From Membranipora membranacea (Eukaryota; Bryozoa; Gymnolaemata; Cheilostomatida; Membraniporidae), in NCBI GenBank assembly GCA_914767715.1, contig OU612072.1:7070001-7134000 (forward strand): DNA of 64,000 bases, written 5' to 3'. The notes below the pieces were generated by a model. That model was not told where the DNA came from. It did no database searches and worked only from the letters and a program-made list of their open reading frames with translations. Each line of letters starts with the position of its first letter. Position 1 is the stretch's first letter. Position numbers and translations under genes: made by a program. Positions 1-12,285 of this stretch are shown here, in pieces.

Positions 1-458
1 TTTTTTCATTAAAAGGAATGTAAATCAATATAATGCTGTACTCAATCAATCAAACACACATTATCACTGTCCACAATACTTAGAGCCTATCTGTAGATGG
101 TACCCAGTCAACACAATTATGTATATTGTATGTGACAAAATATTTACTTTTTGAACTAAAAATTTTATTTTACTCACCAAATTTTATCCTGTGTCAGCAT
201 GAGGTTGAATATAATATGGCTGCCTCAATATGTCATTTCCTGTTAGAAAACTGAAAATCAAACCCAGCAGGAGCATACAACTCTCAGAAATGAACCCGTC
301 CCACTGTGCCCCATGTCCCAAGGTACCCCCGCCTCCCCTACTTCACATCGATGTGTTTTGTGCGTTTACAAGTCTTATTGTTACACGCTACAGCTATGGC
401 AGATTGATTGTCGACGCAGATAATAGTAGGATCCGAGAGCGATATATCTGCCGTGGTT
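1..458. other. AT-rich stretch, no gene seen
   Basis: I see no splice-bounded coding exon and no recognisable motif. The short open frame at 230-460 has no family resemblance and no usable splice sites. Confidence 0.5.
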
Positions 459-567
459 AGCTGCTACTAGCACATAGCGCTTAGCGTAATGTTCTATAGC
501 TATCAGGCGCATCACATGAGTAGATGTCCACTCTATTCTATCTCTTCTGTAGTAAGGTTTAGCTTGT
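459..567 (-). pseudogene. Orphan fragment of the beta-propeller exon of the 32-64 kb gene family
   Basis: On the minus strand this about 110-bp stretch matches the 3' part of the propeller exon of the tandem genes, for example 58725-58838 in copy C. The match covers the segment around the AKRYVLVA strand and the preceding blade. It carries substitutions and a 5-bp insertion (near 534-541) that breaks the frame, and no other exon of the gene lies nearby. It is a detached, decayed piece more than 31 kb from the array. Its end runs directly into the 164-bp direct repeat starting at 557. Confidence 0.8.
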
Positions 568-720
568 AGATTTCTACTCGTCCGCGCTGTCCCTGATATA
601 TCTGAAGGAATCAGCTGAAATACAACGGAACTTAGTTATGAAGCAATGTAAAGTTTTCCAAGCAGCTAATACTCGCACCAAATTGAGACTTTTCTTCCGA
701 TATTTTAAGTACCCAGACCA
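557..720 (+). repeat. 164-bp direct repeat, copy 1 (left of the THAP9-like gene)
   Basis: Nearly identical (one mismatch seen, near 571) to 9109-9272 in the same orientation. Its first about 14 bases are shared with the propeller-exon fragment, so the repeat formed after that fragment was already here. No coding potential or terminal inverted repeats seen. Confidence 0.9.
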
Positions 721-1514
721 CTGATTTATAATACATAGATTGGAGATACATATCTAGCTTAGAAAATGTGAACGGCTTTTATAGTGCTGTATTACTCCAT
801 GTGCTTTTTGTTTACAATGCACTTCATTGGCTCTCCAATTTCCCATTGGCCCTCCCCTTTTTTGATCAGCAAATGAAATGATTACGTAATGCTACAGCGA
901 GTCTATTCCAACAGTTTTCTAAACTAGTCTGAGATATATGTCAAATAGTTGATAGTGGTGCGTATCCCGGAACTTATAGGAAATTTAGATTGTTTGAGAA
1001 AACAGGCTATATGAAGTTTTCTCATGAGGTAAGGTAGCCATTTGCAGACAGATACTAGATGGGATGTTGACAGAGAGACTGCAGTGACTGCCTTTATTTT
1101 GAACTTATGCCAAAGATGTCAGGTAAGTACCATCATCCAACAACATGCGTATAAATTCATTTTCTTTCATTGTTATAATGTACTTACATCAATGAAATGT
1201 AGAACAACAAACAAGCCAATGAACAAGGAAAGGTAACAAAAATAAAAGAAAAGTAAAAAATTGGTACAAAAATAAGAAATCCTTATCAATTCAATCCTTT
1301 AACTGCATGTATATATATCAGTGAGTGCGTAATCAGTAAGTGGAACATACATTCATCCATTATTTCATAGCTATACGTCAAACTTAATACTTATAGATGT
1401 AGAACATATTTATGATGTGGATAGAGAAGATGGTGGAATGGCATACTAAATAAATTAATGAATGAAAAAAATACAGAGTTGCTGGAAGAAGAAGTGATGA
1501 AGGATGTTTACTGT
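721..1514. other. Spacer downstream of the THAP9-like gene
   Basis: It lies beyond the stop codon of the minus-strand gene at 1515-8264 and holds no supported gene. The segment just after 720 begins with the same 14 bases that form each arm of the 28-bp palindrome at 11717-11744. Confidence 0.5.
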
Positions 1515-4500
1515 CTACTGATTGCTGAAAATGATTAGTCGGGTTAGTTTGTTTCGCTTTTTGTTGGCGTGCATTGAGAGGTTATTTCGTTTGCTGAGAT
1601 GATTTTGTCTAGTTTTTAAGAAACGTTCTAAAATGTTTTTAACAACTGTGTAGTAGTGGTTACTACAACCATGCTGAGTGTCTTTAGCATGCTGGATGAA
1701 ATGTTGAGGTGGTGGGCCGATTGCGGATAATACCTGGTAATTAAGTTGATTTATTGTGAGACTGTTGAGGCCATTCAGTTTAGTTGACAACTGTACAACT
1801 TTTTCTGCTGCAGTAACTACCTTCACCATGAACGCAGTAGGGTATGACAAACCTCCTTTATCCTTATTGATTGTCAGTCTATTAAATAGTTCGTTGTCAT
1901 CCTGGATTCTAGCTCTGAATTTGGCTGGTTCGACTATTAGTTTTTGACATTCAGTGCAGTTGAGCTTGAGGGCCTTAGTTATGAATCTGGAAAATAAAAA
2001 AATTGAAACTAGGTGTGTGTCATTGGAAAAATTAGCAATATTGGGACTCGTCCACTCTCTTCTAGAATAAATCTTAGATAGGTCTTTCTTATACTATTGA
2101 CTCCAAAGTATATATATAGTGGTCTTTATTCATTGATCAAGGATCTTAACAGATGAGACAACCCATTACATATCTGATAGCTTGATGAGCAAAATGTGTA
2201 ACACAGTGTAAGCCTGTTTAACTGAGACTTTATCATTCAGAACTCCTGTATCTTCAGCCAGATCTCAATGCTTTCTAATGTCACTTAATTCAAACTCTGC
2301 TTAATAAAGAGAATTTTTTTGCAGTCCCCAGAGGTTTGAATTAAGTGACCTGCACTGTGTATATAGATTTAAAGAAATGACTGCCTAATTTAGTTATTTT
2401 ACATACCCAGCGATATATCCTATGCAGGACATTTCATAAATCTGGATTGGTTCCTCTTCCTGTTGGCTTGTCATCATCTCGGCTGATACACTGTATACAC
2501 CGTTGAGCATGTCTACATCCACATCATCAAATTTCTGGTAGTTCCCATTTCTTGACGGCAACTGACCAGCATGCACCATCAGACGCCTCATCACTTTGCG
2601 AAAATGATACGCGGTGGGGTTATTATTCCACCCTCCTGTGGGAAAATCATATGGGGAATTAATTAATCCAACTGCGTAAATTGAGTCGTTAGTCTCTACT
2701 TCATGTGATCTTGATCATCATTGATGAGTTTGATATCATAGCCAACTCATGATTCGATGCATATCCAGCATTGATATGATCATCGCCTTATTTGTAGACT
2801 CTGGCAGAGTAAGACCCTGTTAAACTGAGCACCTAGCAGCACTTACCAGCTTTCCGCACAGCATTAAAGAACAGCTCTAGATGGTCTTGTGATAGTTTGT
2901 ACGTCAATACATACGGCTGGTCTTGAAGTAGCTCAGGTACAATTTTATTCAGAGTCTTAATACCGGAGAGAAATCCTGTGAAGCTTGTCTTACTGTAATA
3001 TATAAAAACGCAAAGACTAGCATTTCAATCAGTCAATAATGCTAATGACACTGTACTCTTGAACTGGAGGCATCCTCATCTGCAGACAAAATAATGACAT
3101 TCAAAATATCACAGCCATTACTGTTTTAGGATAAACCTGAGTTGGTTCAGGGCTCACACTTGAGGGTTACTCAGATGCTGCACATGGAATTGTGGCAATT
3201 GACTGTAATGCTCACCTAGTACTTTTTACCAAAGTATTCCCAGAGCTGTCCGTCAGCTGCTCAATGAAGCTCGACATTCCGTTTAGAAAATCTTTCTTAT
3301 TTTCCCAGTTCATTGGCGTAGTAGAGATTTAGTGTACTTCCCGAAGAGACTGCGGCAATTTAAACATGATCATGTATGACAACATATATAGACATTCTGG
3401 TTGATGTCCGTAGTCCAATATGCCCTGATACTCATATACATATATATGTACAGACACCCATGACAGTAAGTGGTGTGAATGTAAAATGTGACTGCTTTGA
3501 AAGTGTAATGAGATGTGTCTTGATTAATTTTTCAGGTTAGACTGGCCCAGACTATAATCAAGCCATGAAGAAGCATTGACGCCAGAAGAATGTCTCAGAT
3601 ATTGTATACTAACTTCTACTCACCCTCAAAAACTCTGCGGTGCCTTTCACGTCTTTGAATTGAGGGTAAGCTGACATTGTGGATGGAGTAGTTAGGGCAT
3701 CAGCAACAGACTGACTAAACACTTGGACGGCCAGACGAACCTTCATCATGTTCTGCTTAAAGTCGACATGTTGCTTTGTAAGTTTGTTCCCCAGATAAAG
3801 ATGGCCTGACTCCTGAAAACATCAAGTCATAACATCCATAAACTCACTAATCCCCGATCAACAATGAGGAAGAAACTAACCTTTAGTTATTATCAGGCAG
3901 GCAGGTGTTTAGTTACATGAGAAAGAAACAGGCATTTTGACACCTATCTATATTTAACATTTTTTGACAAATATATTTATCTCACCTGCAGTTCAACTAG
4001 ATTTTCTATATCTGACCAGCGTGCCACACCATGTGGTCAATGTATCTCCCCCAGCCTGGCCCAGACATTCCTCAACACCTTCACCATGTGTACCTGGTCT
4101 AGCATACAACATATATCTGTCCCTTGGTGTCTGAAAAAGAACTGGCCCTTCGAAAAATCACATCCCAGCTTCTCCATAGCTGATATATTTGTTCTAATAC
4201 CTTTATTTGTTCTAATACCGTTATTAATACCTTCACTCCGATCCCAATATCCCTCAACGCTGAGATGGCCTGTTTTATTATTACTGCCAATGTTTCCGCA
4301 TTTAGTCCTGCTGTGAAATGAAAGCTAACTGGGACCTTCCATTTTTTTTTCAGTCCTACAGCCATGACAACTAGCGCATTAGTTGCCATTTTCTCTTTGT
4401 CCTGTCCCACTTCCCCCCCTAGCTCAACATGTCCCACAAACTTCCTTTCAGAGGGCACCCATGTTGTGTGTTTTTTTATGGACATCTCGTCCACAAGTAG

Positions 4501-7500
4501 CACACAGTGTTTATAGTTTTCATTGTCTGTTTCCTTTGATTTTTAGTGAATCTAGCACATGTGCGCACACACCTGGATTGTCATCAACTGTTGAGAGCCA
4601 TCTACAAAAAAAGATCATGACAGAACTGAGAAGGTGAGTTGTGATGAGTGTAGAGGTTGTATGGTAAACTGGGCCCAGACCTTCCCTAGTTTACCAAGGT
4701 CTAAAAAAGCAAAGGTTTGATAAAAATCCCAACTGTTGAGATGGTTTGCTAATTACTTAGTCATTCCACTTATAATCTGGACGATGGTGGATGGGCACAT
4801 AACCTCTATTGACTCACTGTTGTAATGTTCTAGTGCAGGGTAGCTTGAGTTTGACCGACTTCCTTAAGAAATTGTATGCTTTTGGTCCATAGAGGTGCAT
4901 AGTTAATGCAAAACATCTCTGTTCTTGGCTATATTCCTTATTTGTCCGAAATAGTGTCATATGGAAATCTACAAATAAGAAGTGATATAACATTGTGAAG
5001 CAGGCTGTGGGTGCAAAAAGAGCTGATAACTCCTAGATGTTCAACAATGTGCGACAGCTATGGCAAACCATGTCAGCTCAGATAGCAGCAGATATAGAAG
5101 TGCTGAGACTGCACATACCTTGAAAGTTATTGAGTTCCTCTCTTAAGGTTTCATTCATCTTATGGGCTGCTTCCAGTTCAGCTTTTATAGTTGTTAATTG
5201 CTTCTTCATTCTTTTATTTCTTTTGCTGATGTTGTTGGCTTTACTCCTACTCCGCTTGAGTATTCTTCTAAGATACTCAACATGACCTGTTTCTGTGCGT
5301 GGAATTGCATATGAGTGGTGGTCGTTGTGTGTCCTGACTTCATCACCCTAGGAAAATACATTCTTGACAAATGATACCAACATCAATTTATTGATATTCA
5401 ATCAGGTTTAACTCTAGTGTGCCTGTAAATAATGCATGAAAGAATATATATATATTTACACAACTGATACTTGTCAGGAATTATTTGAGATTTTTGAGTA
5501 GTGGATGATATAATTGCCAAGGATACTGCAACTTTCGTAACTACCGACATACTAACCTTTTCTATACTTGTTTTCTTAACAGGTAATACGCTTGTGAGAC
5601 TCCCCCCTTCGGTTGTGTCATGTATCAAATCTGGAGAGCATGGATGGAGTGTTGGGAGTTCGGGCAACTCATAATCATATCCTGTCTGTAACAGAACAAC
5701 AATATAGGTAATAAATAGGATTGGTGTTTCTTAGGTACCGACAAATCCTTACCCAGCTTTGCGATTGACAATATTGTGTCAATGTGCTGATCGTGTGCTG
5801 TATCATTGAACTCGATGGAGTGATTAATTATTGGGATTGATGCCCTTACCAATGATGCTGCTGATTTTAGGACCTCAGCAATGGCAGTTGCAGTTCCAGG
5901 AGACATAGAGGGAGGAGGTAGTACTTCTTTGATAGCAGATGGTACATGTTCTGTTACTGAAACTGGCTCAACCTGCAGGAAAAAAATCAAATATGAGTTG
6001 GAATTCGGTAAGTTTGATTTGTTGAGACGTGAATTATTGTTCAACAACCTGGAAGTCTCCATGATACAAATAAGGATGCACAAAAGTTTACTTTACCTTC
6101 ACTTTTGAGAAGACAGTCACTGAGGAGAGGGACTCTTCGGAGGCGATCAACAACTCATCCTCAGTCGGCTCGGCCTGCAAGACAAAATTCCAACACAATG
6201 ATGACAAATGCAATGACTATGCAATTTGGTAACATTCTGTAGGGGTTTTATATGTGTGTAATATCAGACACATCGCTGAGACGAAACTTGATATCTTTGA
6301 ATCATTAATAGTTTTAAGCCAAAATGCAATGCTTTATTATTTAAGGGCACAATAATTCACTTTACCTTCATCTTTGAGAATGCAGTCACTGATGAGGGAA
6401 TCAACAGCTCAGGCTCAGTGGGCTCGGTCTATGAAAAATAAAACTCTAAGTAAATCACAGATAAGATTTTATAGCAGTTGTAGAATGTCAATCAAAACAA
6501 TATTGTCAGTTTACGCTTGGTGACAAACATGTATACAAGCCTAATCTTACAAGTAGACACCTTAATTTTCATCCAGGATGTTCATCACAACCCGCTATGT
6601 TTATCTTTTTATGTTTACACGAAAATCTTACCTGACTTAGCAGGTCCTGCAGAGTGGTAGCTGCCTCAGGTGTCGAAGTGTTCTACAATTGGCATTGTAA
6701 ACCATATGAGTAAGCTTCATGTATGAACAAAAGGTGCATTTGGACATTGGCATTGGACATGGGTAACAACTGAAATAATTTATAATTTTGAAACGGATTA
6801 GGAGTTGCCTCAGATGTGTCAAGGGAAGCACAACTCCTGTTTCAAAGAATATGATGAAACGAGACCTAATTTGTGATTGCTGTAAATTAGCCAAAAATGT
6901 ACTATATCTTACATTAATTCCAGGTGGCTCCTGTAACTGTGTCATTGTGGGCAGCTCTTCTTTGTCATTGTCACCCTCTAATCCTTCACTCGTCATCTAA
7001 AGGTATTTCATTAAATAACTAACACATAATCTACTAGATAATGTCTCTTAGCTTACGGAATTTTTGAAAGTCTATAACCAGTGTGTCAGAAAGTAAAGAA
7101 TGACTTATTACCTATGGAGGTACCATCAGTCATACCACACATTTGCAAACTGTTAACTTTGCTCACCGTTCCCAGTAGGTCTGTAAGTGTTGTTGCTCCT
7201 TTAGGGGTACTCTGGATGGTATCCTGAAAAAGAGAGATTTCTGATTATTGGTCTTGACACATTGTCTTTAAAGAATTTCTCTATTATGATGTGGCTATTT
7301 TGTTTTTCTTAACTCTCATGTGAATGGCAGCTTTGTGCAAATTTCAGCAAAGAACATGTACAACTAAGAAATACTAATGTCAGTCAGACTTACAGGAGTC
7401 ATGTGTGGGGGCTTATTGTAAGCGTGATCCTCTTGATAAGACGGTAAAATCTACAAATGAAGGGATTTGGCAAAGGTAAAAATGACCCAACAGGACAAGA

Positions 7501-8264
7501 ATCATTTACGTTAAATGATGCAAACCATCTCTCAGTTAAAAGTAAGATATGAAAGTTACTGAGTGAGTCTGTACCCTCAATAGTTTAGCTTTATACTCAC
7601 AATTGCATATGACCCACTACTTATTTGGTGCGGTATTTCCAGGAAGTGAAACAAGAATTGCAAGAATTTGCCTATATTTACAGATCGAGGTGGCTAGATA
7701 CTTACAGGACAGGCAATGGAATGGAGCAAGCTCTTCGCTTCATCCAGATAGCTTTCTGTTGGAAAGTGCAGGCTGCACACGGAAGCGGTAGCTAGATCAA
7801 TGTCTTTTGAACTTATGTTCAAATGTTTAAGCCACCAGAACTTGTCAGCTGTAACCCTGTGATGGAGATGACAGTATGAAGAAACAACATGGCTGCTTGA
7901 ATTCTATTTTGTACTGAATTGAAATTGTATCTAGTTATTTTTCCTGAGTAAAGAAACGAGCACCAAGTTTAAACTGTTTTAGTTGGCTGATGACATAGTT
8001 GGTCTCCTCAGTAACATTACTAAATAAAAGATGTGATGCTTGAGTGAGTCACCTATATCATCCAGTACACCTTAGCACACATTTAGTGATGTCAACAAGA
8101 AAATTGTTGGCAGCACCTAATAGTGCTACAAAATTGTTTTGTTGTGTCATACATTATAAACAGATGCTACACTGAATAACTTACACATGGTGAGGTCGGA
8201 AGTCTTTTTCTTTCCGGTCTTTCCTTACCGCCTTGCAGACAAGACACCACTGTCGTTTACCCAT
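1515..8264 (-). pseudogene. P-element/THAP9-like transposase gene, 18 exons, frame-damaged
   Basis: Exons on the minus strand: 8185-8264, 7706-7856, 7394-7450, 7167-7223, 6913-6996, 6632-6682, 6366-6428, 6097-6174, 5850-5972, 5557-5685, 5119-5347, 4818-4968, 3986-4601, 3624-3812, about 3230-3313 (start unclear), 2847-2988, 2407-2635, 1515-1986. Nearly all junctions keep phase. Exons 1-2 give a THAP zinc finger (C-x2-C, 43 residues, VCSLHF); exon 11 is a basic coiled coil preceded by HHSYA. Exons 12-18 carry P-element transposase blocks: RCFALTMHLYGPKAY, VDEMSIKK, DQVHMVKVLRN, MMKVRLAVQVFSQSV, YVLTYKLSQDHLELFF and CIGYIAGF followed by C-x2-C. Lesions: a one-base shift near 4526-4540, a second shift within short duplicated sequence at about 4190-4235, a TGA at 4037-4039, and a disrupted frame and acceptor at about 3312-3350. 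It is a decayed transposase or a domesticated gene with assembly errors. The family identification is strong. Confidence 0.85.
4818..8264 (-). CDS. Undamaged 5' part: THAP finger, acidic linker and coiled coil
   Basis: Exons 1-12 of the P-element-like gene join without any stop into about 417 residues: THAP finger (1-77), a long acidic Ser/Thr/Pro-rich linker made of small phase-0 exons, then a basic coiled coil and the start of the transposase insertion region. THAP fingers bind specific DNA and the coiled coil normally dimerises. The motif before the coil (HHSY) is close to the [D/E]HxY HCF-1-binding motif found in that place in other THAP proteins, but lacks the acidic first residue. A transcript ending near exon 13 could still give a DNA-binding protein; that is inference. 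Confidence 0.6.
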
Positions 8265-9108
8265 GTTACCTAACTCAATGCAATTTATAGAATTAAACCA
8301 TCTGTCATGGGTTTATCGTATTGAATTGTGAAAAGAGTTGCCAAGAAAAGGTGGTTTGAGAATCTTGGGGACTCCTAAGTGAGGTAGGTTGCCCTGATTA
8401 ACCCTTAGCAGGATTTATATGCACAAGATTTTGGCCACAATGACGAATTTTGCAATCTAGTATGAAGTATGAAGTATGCATAGCTTATTCAGGAGTTGCG
8501 TTTCCCTACACAGGACAACTGGGAGCCCTGCACCATCAAGAATAACTGTAGAACAAAATCTTAGCATATCTAGACAGATCAGGCTGACACCAGCTTGATA
8601 TGTGTATCTGTCTTGGTTGCTTAATCAGAAGATATAACTTGGGTAATAAGCAGATTATTGGCATGAGCTGTGCAGGTGGTTGCAGTAAAAAAATTCTGGA
8701 TGCTGATTCTTAGGCTAGGATAATTTGGAGTTTCTCTTCCATTGATCCAAGAGGTTTTAAAACACCGACCGGTCTTTTCAAAGATGGCGGCCCACTTCTG
8801 CTTTCAGAACAAAGTCAACCTGTAGAAATATAACTATCTTTTTTTTTATTTGTCCTTTATTGATTGTTGTAAATTATTTCCCTTCAAATAGTTTGGGATA
8901 GATATAAAAAAATATAAACATGAACAAAATGAATAAATGTGCTTAATAAACTGAGCTGTGGCTTACTCTTTGGCATCTATTACGAGCCAATAACAACACA
9001 AATTGTTGTGTCCAGTCAGAAAACAGTAATATTTTTGGAGCTGTGCCAAGTATAGCAGAAATCTCCACCAGCTGCAAAAAAACACCAATCCAATCCAACA
9101 CCAATCCA
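8265..9108. other. 5' flank of the THAP9-like gene
   Basis: No coding exon seen. It should hold the promoter of the minus-strand gene starting at 8264, but I recognise no specific promoter element. Confidence 0.4.
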
Positions 9109-9272
9109 GTTTAGCTTGTAGACTTCTACTCGTCCGCGCTGTCCCTGATATATCTGAAGGAATCAGCTGAAATACAACGGAACTTAGTTATGAAGCAATG
9201 TAAAGTTTTCCAAGCAGCTAATACTCGCACCAAATTGAGACTTTTCTTCCGATATTTTAAGTACCCAGACCA
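9109..9272 (+). repeat. 164-bp direct repeat, copy 2 (right of the THAP9-like gene)
   Basis: Same orientation as and nearly identical to 557-720. The two copies bracket the whole THAP9-like gene with about 8.4 kb between them. Here the repeat is not preceded by the rest of the propeller-exon fragment, only by the shared first about 14 bases. Confidence 0.9.
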
Positions 9273-10366
9273 ATAATTGATATTCTCTTGGCTAATCGAA
9301 TCGAAAGCAATAATGATTTGCTTACAATTTTATTTTTCTAGAATCTATAAATGAAGGAAAATTATAATGTTGAAATTCCCTTACCATGGCATCTTGACGA
9401 CCAGGAACCATATTTCCCCCTATCAATATGCTTACTTCCATCCATCGATGACCGTAATATTCATTGAACACCCAGCGTAATTAGTTGTCAAGCTTTCATT
9501 GATATTTGGTGTATCCGCACAGTGCTGGAGTATTTTCTACATGTGTGGAATATGATGAGGAAAATTTATTATTGTGTGAACAGCATAACACTGCATCTCC
9601 TTTTCTGCATGTTTTTTGGGTGTGCATTGGGAAGCTGTGCCTGCCACCCAACACAATGTAAGCATAACTTACAGTCTCAAGAAACCTATCCAAATAAAAC
9701 CCATAAATATTTTTTTAAGTATCACAGTCCGCTGAAAAAACATTTGCTATCTTATAATTCTTACACTGGAATGTCTCACCAACGTTTGATATAGAGGGAC
9801 AATAGCGGGAAATCGCATATTGATATTCACCTGCATATTTGTAATGGCGAGAATTCAAAGGTCTGCTACAAGAACTATTTTTCCAGACCATAGCTATGAA
9901 GAGAGACTGTTACTTTTACGTTTTCCAACCTTATCTGCATGGTTTTATTTTTGATCTGAGCAAGAGACATTTTAATAAGATAACGAGTGATCCAGAGCAT
10001 CCACTTTTTAGTAGAGTAATACGAAACAATAACAGAACATCCTCTCGTCTCAACACTATTTTCCGACCCAAGACCTGCAAGACTCAAAAAAGGGCCAAAT
10101 CATTTTTTCCATATATTAATTGATGTACATATTCAATTTTATCATTCTCATGATACCGCATGTACAAATAAACTGAAACTGACCTTCACATTACCCTGAT
10201 ATCAGTTCCATTGTTCTTTTCATAGCTGGTGGTATCCTCCTGTGTGGTTTACTGTGTTTGAGATGGCAGTCCGGCATTCAGCTGTTGGTAGGCTTAGGCC
10301 CATATGATATATCACACTTCGCTGCCGCAGCTGGAAGGCGTAGACCTATAAGGTTTCTCACACTAC
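9273..10366. other. Intergenic stretch, nothing recognised
   Basis: Overlapping short open frames on both strands at 9496-10123 have no motif, no consistent splice sites and no family resemblance. I treat them as chance. Confidence 0.4.
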
Positions 10367-12285
10367 CTGTAATCTTGTTGGCATGTACTGCTTTAATCTT
10401 TCTGTCTGATTTTCGCAGATCCTCTAAATGTTTTCGTACATTTTTTGTCGTATGGTATGCGCATGGTATTTCCCTCCCACTGGTACCGTATGAAACCTGT
10501 GATATTAAAAAATGTTGATGACTAGCACAATACCAAGCCATCAGACGACTCTTGGGACTAAATTATAGCTTGCATAATAAGGACTATTATAGCTTGCATG
10601 TGAAATTGGTTTACTTACATCACAATTAATACTGTCTGCAACTGTTGAATCTCCATCCCCCAACATACTCAAGGTAAAAGCAAATTACAAACTCAATAAA
10701 TAACTGGTATGTGGACTGCGTTCACAGCATCAATGCTACTACACAATACAGTGTCGTTATGCCTTACACATTTTAATGCCTCTCAATCTGCAACCACTCA
10801 CGTAACCATATCTTGTTTTATTTTTGAGAATATATAATTCAATTGTACTTCCATCAACAGTCATATAATTATTGTCAGTAGGTTAAAATTGGTTCCACAG
10901 GTGCACGGCAACTGTTATAAGGCTGTAAATTGCGGCACATTTTTAGCCATGAATAAAGTACAATTAATAATTAGAATATGTGGAGTTTTCCCCTTCAACA
11001 AGCCATCCATGACATTTTTCTGACTAAGAATACATATAAAATGAGTTAAGAAAAAAGAGAGTTTAGCAGTTTGTACAGTTTGATCTAAAGCAGATTTTTC
11101 TGGCATTACTCGATACTTTGGCACACGATATCTACCCGATGGCAGTTTATCAATGTCTATCACAGAGTCTAGCCCACAACATGTCATGCACAGACATTTA
11201 GTTTTGGGTGTTTCGTCGTATAACTCACTGATGTTTGGGCCGAAGATTTGGTTTTGGCTTAGGTGACATGCTACAGCGATGGTGTGGTTGTATTGTTTTA
11301 TGTGGTCTTGATGTAGGTGTCCGTAGATTATGGATAGGTGGTAAGACAGCACACTTTCTATAAACGTGGTGTAAGCTAGTTGTATTGTGGTTGGACGGCC
11401 ATTGAGGTGGCTAATCGTTTTGCAAAGAATCAGATGAAATATAACATGCTGTATCCGATAGATCTGATTTCATGCACTTAAAAATTTTAATTTGGTCTTG
11501 TTATTCATAAATATGTGATGGATTATTCTTTACACCACCTCCACCACCAGCAGTTCGGTACTCAGACCAACACTCATTTGTTTCAAAAATTATCTACCGA
11601 TTATAATCATTGTATTACATTTCTCTATTTCTTTCCGCTCGTTTATAATTAATCGTCCGGGCGTTTCGACTGTGTAGATAATTTTCATGGCCAGGAAAAG
11701 GAGGAACCGGTACAAGCACTGATTTATAATATTATAAATCAGTGGGTACAAGTCATAAACCGTCATCTTGCAGTCATCAGCTCCATCATATTATTCTACA
11801 ACCATATCAAGTGTCGGCCAATGCATACATGTGTGTTATGTCTTTGCTGCACCACTGCCTATCAATCATGCGGGGTATACCAGGCAATGGGAACGCTCGG
11901 AAAACCTGCACAGCGGTTGTGGACAGTGGCAAAATTAAATACTGGTCTCGACAACCTCACACAAACAGCTTGGGCCAATCTGTCCTCTGAAAAGGCAGCA
12001 TTTTCTTGCACAGCTGCTGTGGTGTCAACGAAATCAACATGAATTTTTCGGATTATTTCTTTTGCGAATAAGTTTAGCTTATGAGCCGTTAGGAAACTGC
12101 TGAGGGCTGCTGGCTTGAACAGGCTGAACATTCTCTAGTGGCGGCAATGTTATAGGGTTGTGTTCAGTCAATATTATCACTGTTATCAAATAGCAGCAAG
12201 TGATGACACTGAGTGAGACGCATTGCAAACAAATAGTTAGCAGAACCAGCAGAATTAAACTGTACATAATTCCCTGTCTGATCAA
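10367..12285 (-). other. Weak candidate gene of unknown function, minus strand
   Basis: Several minus-strand segments look exon-like but cannot be assembled. The frame at 12079-12285 encodes a long hydrophobic stretch (VLLTICLQC onward) that could be a membrane anchor. The frame at 11862-12131 is open but unrecognised. The frame at 10915-11352 has a Cys cluster (CLCMTCC) followed by basic residues. Segment 10619-10667 ends in a perfect GTAAGT donor, and 10367-10496 is bounded by AG and GT. I do not recognise the product; transcript evidence would be needed to call a gene. Confidence 0.2.
11717..11744. repeat. Perfect 28-bp palindrome
   Basis: Two 14-base arms (CACTGATTTATAAT and its complement) meet with no loop. 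One arm sequence also occurs at 719-732 at the edge of the 164-bp repeat. Confidence 0.9.

Noticed and set aside
4037-4039. The TGA in the THAP9-like gene as a selenocysteine codon
   Set aside because: There is no selenocysteine family precedent here and other frame lesions lie close by, so decay is the simpler reading.
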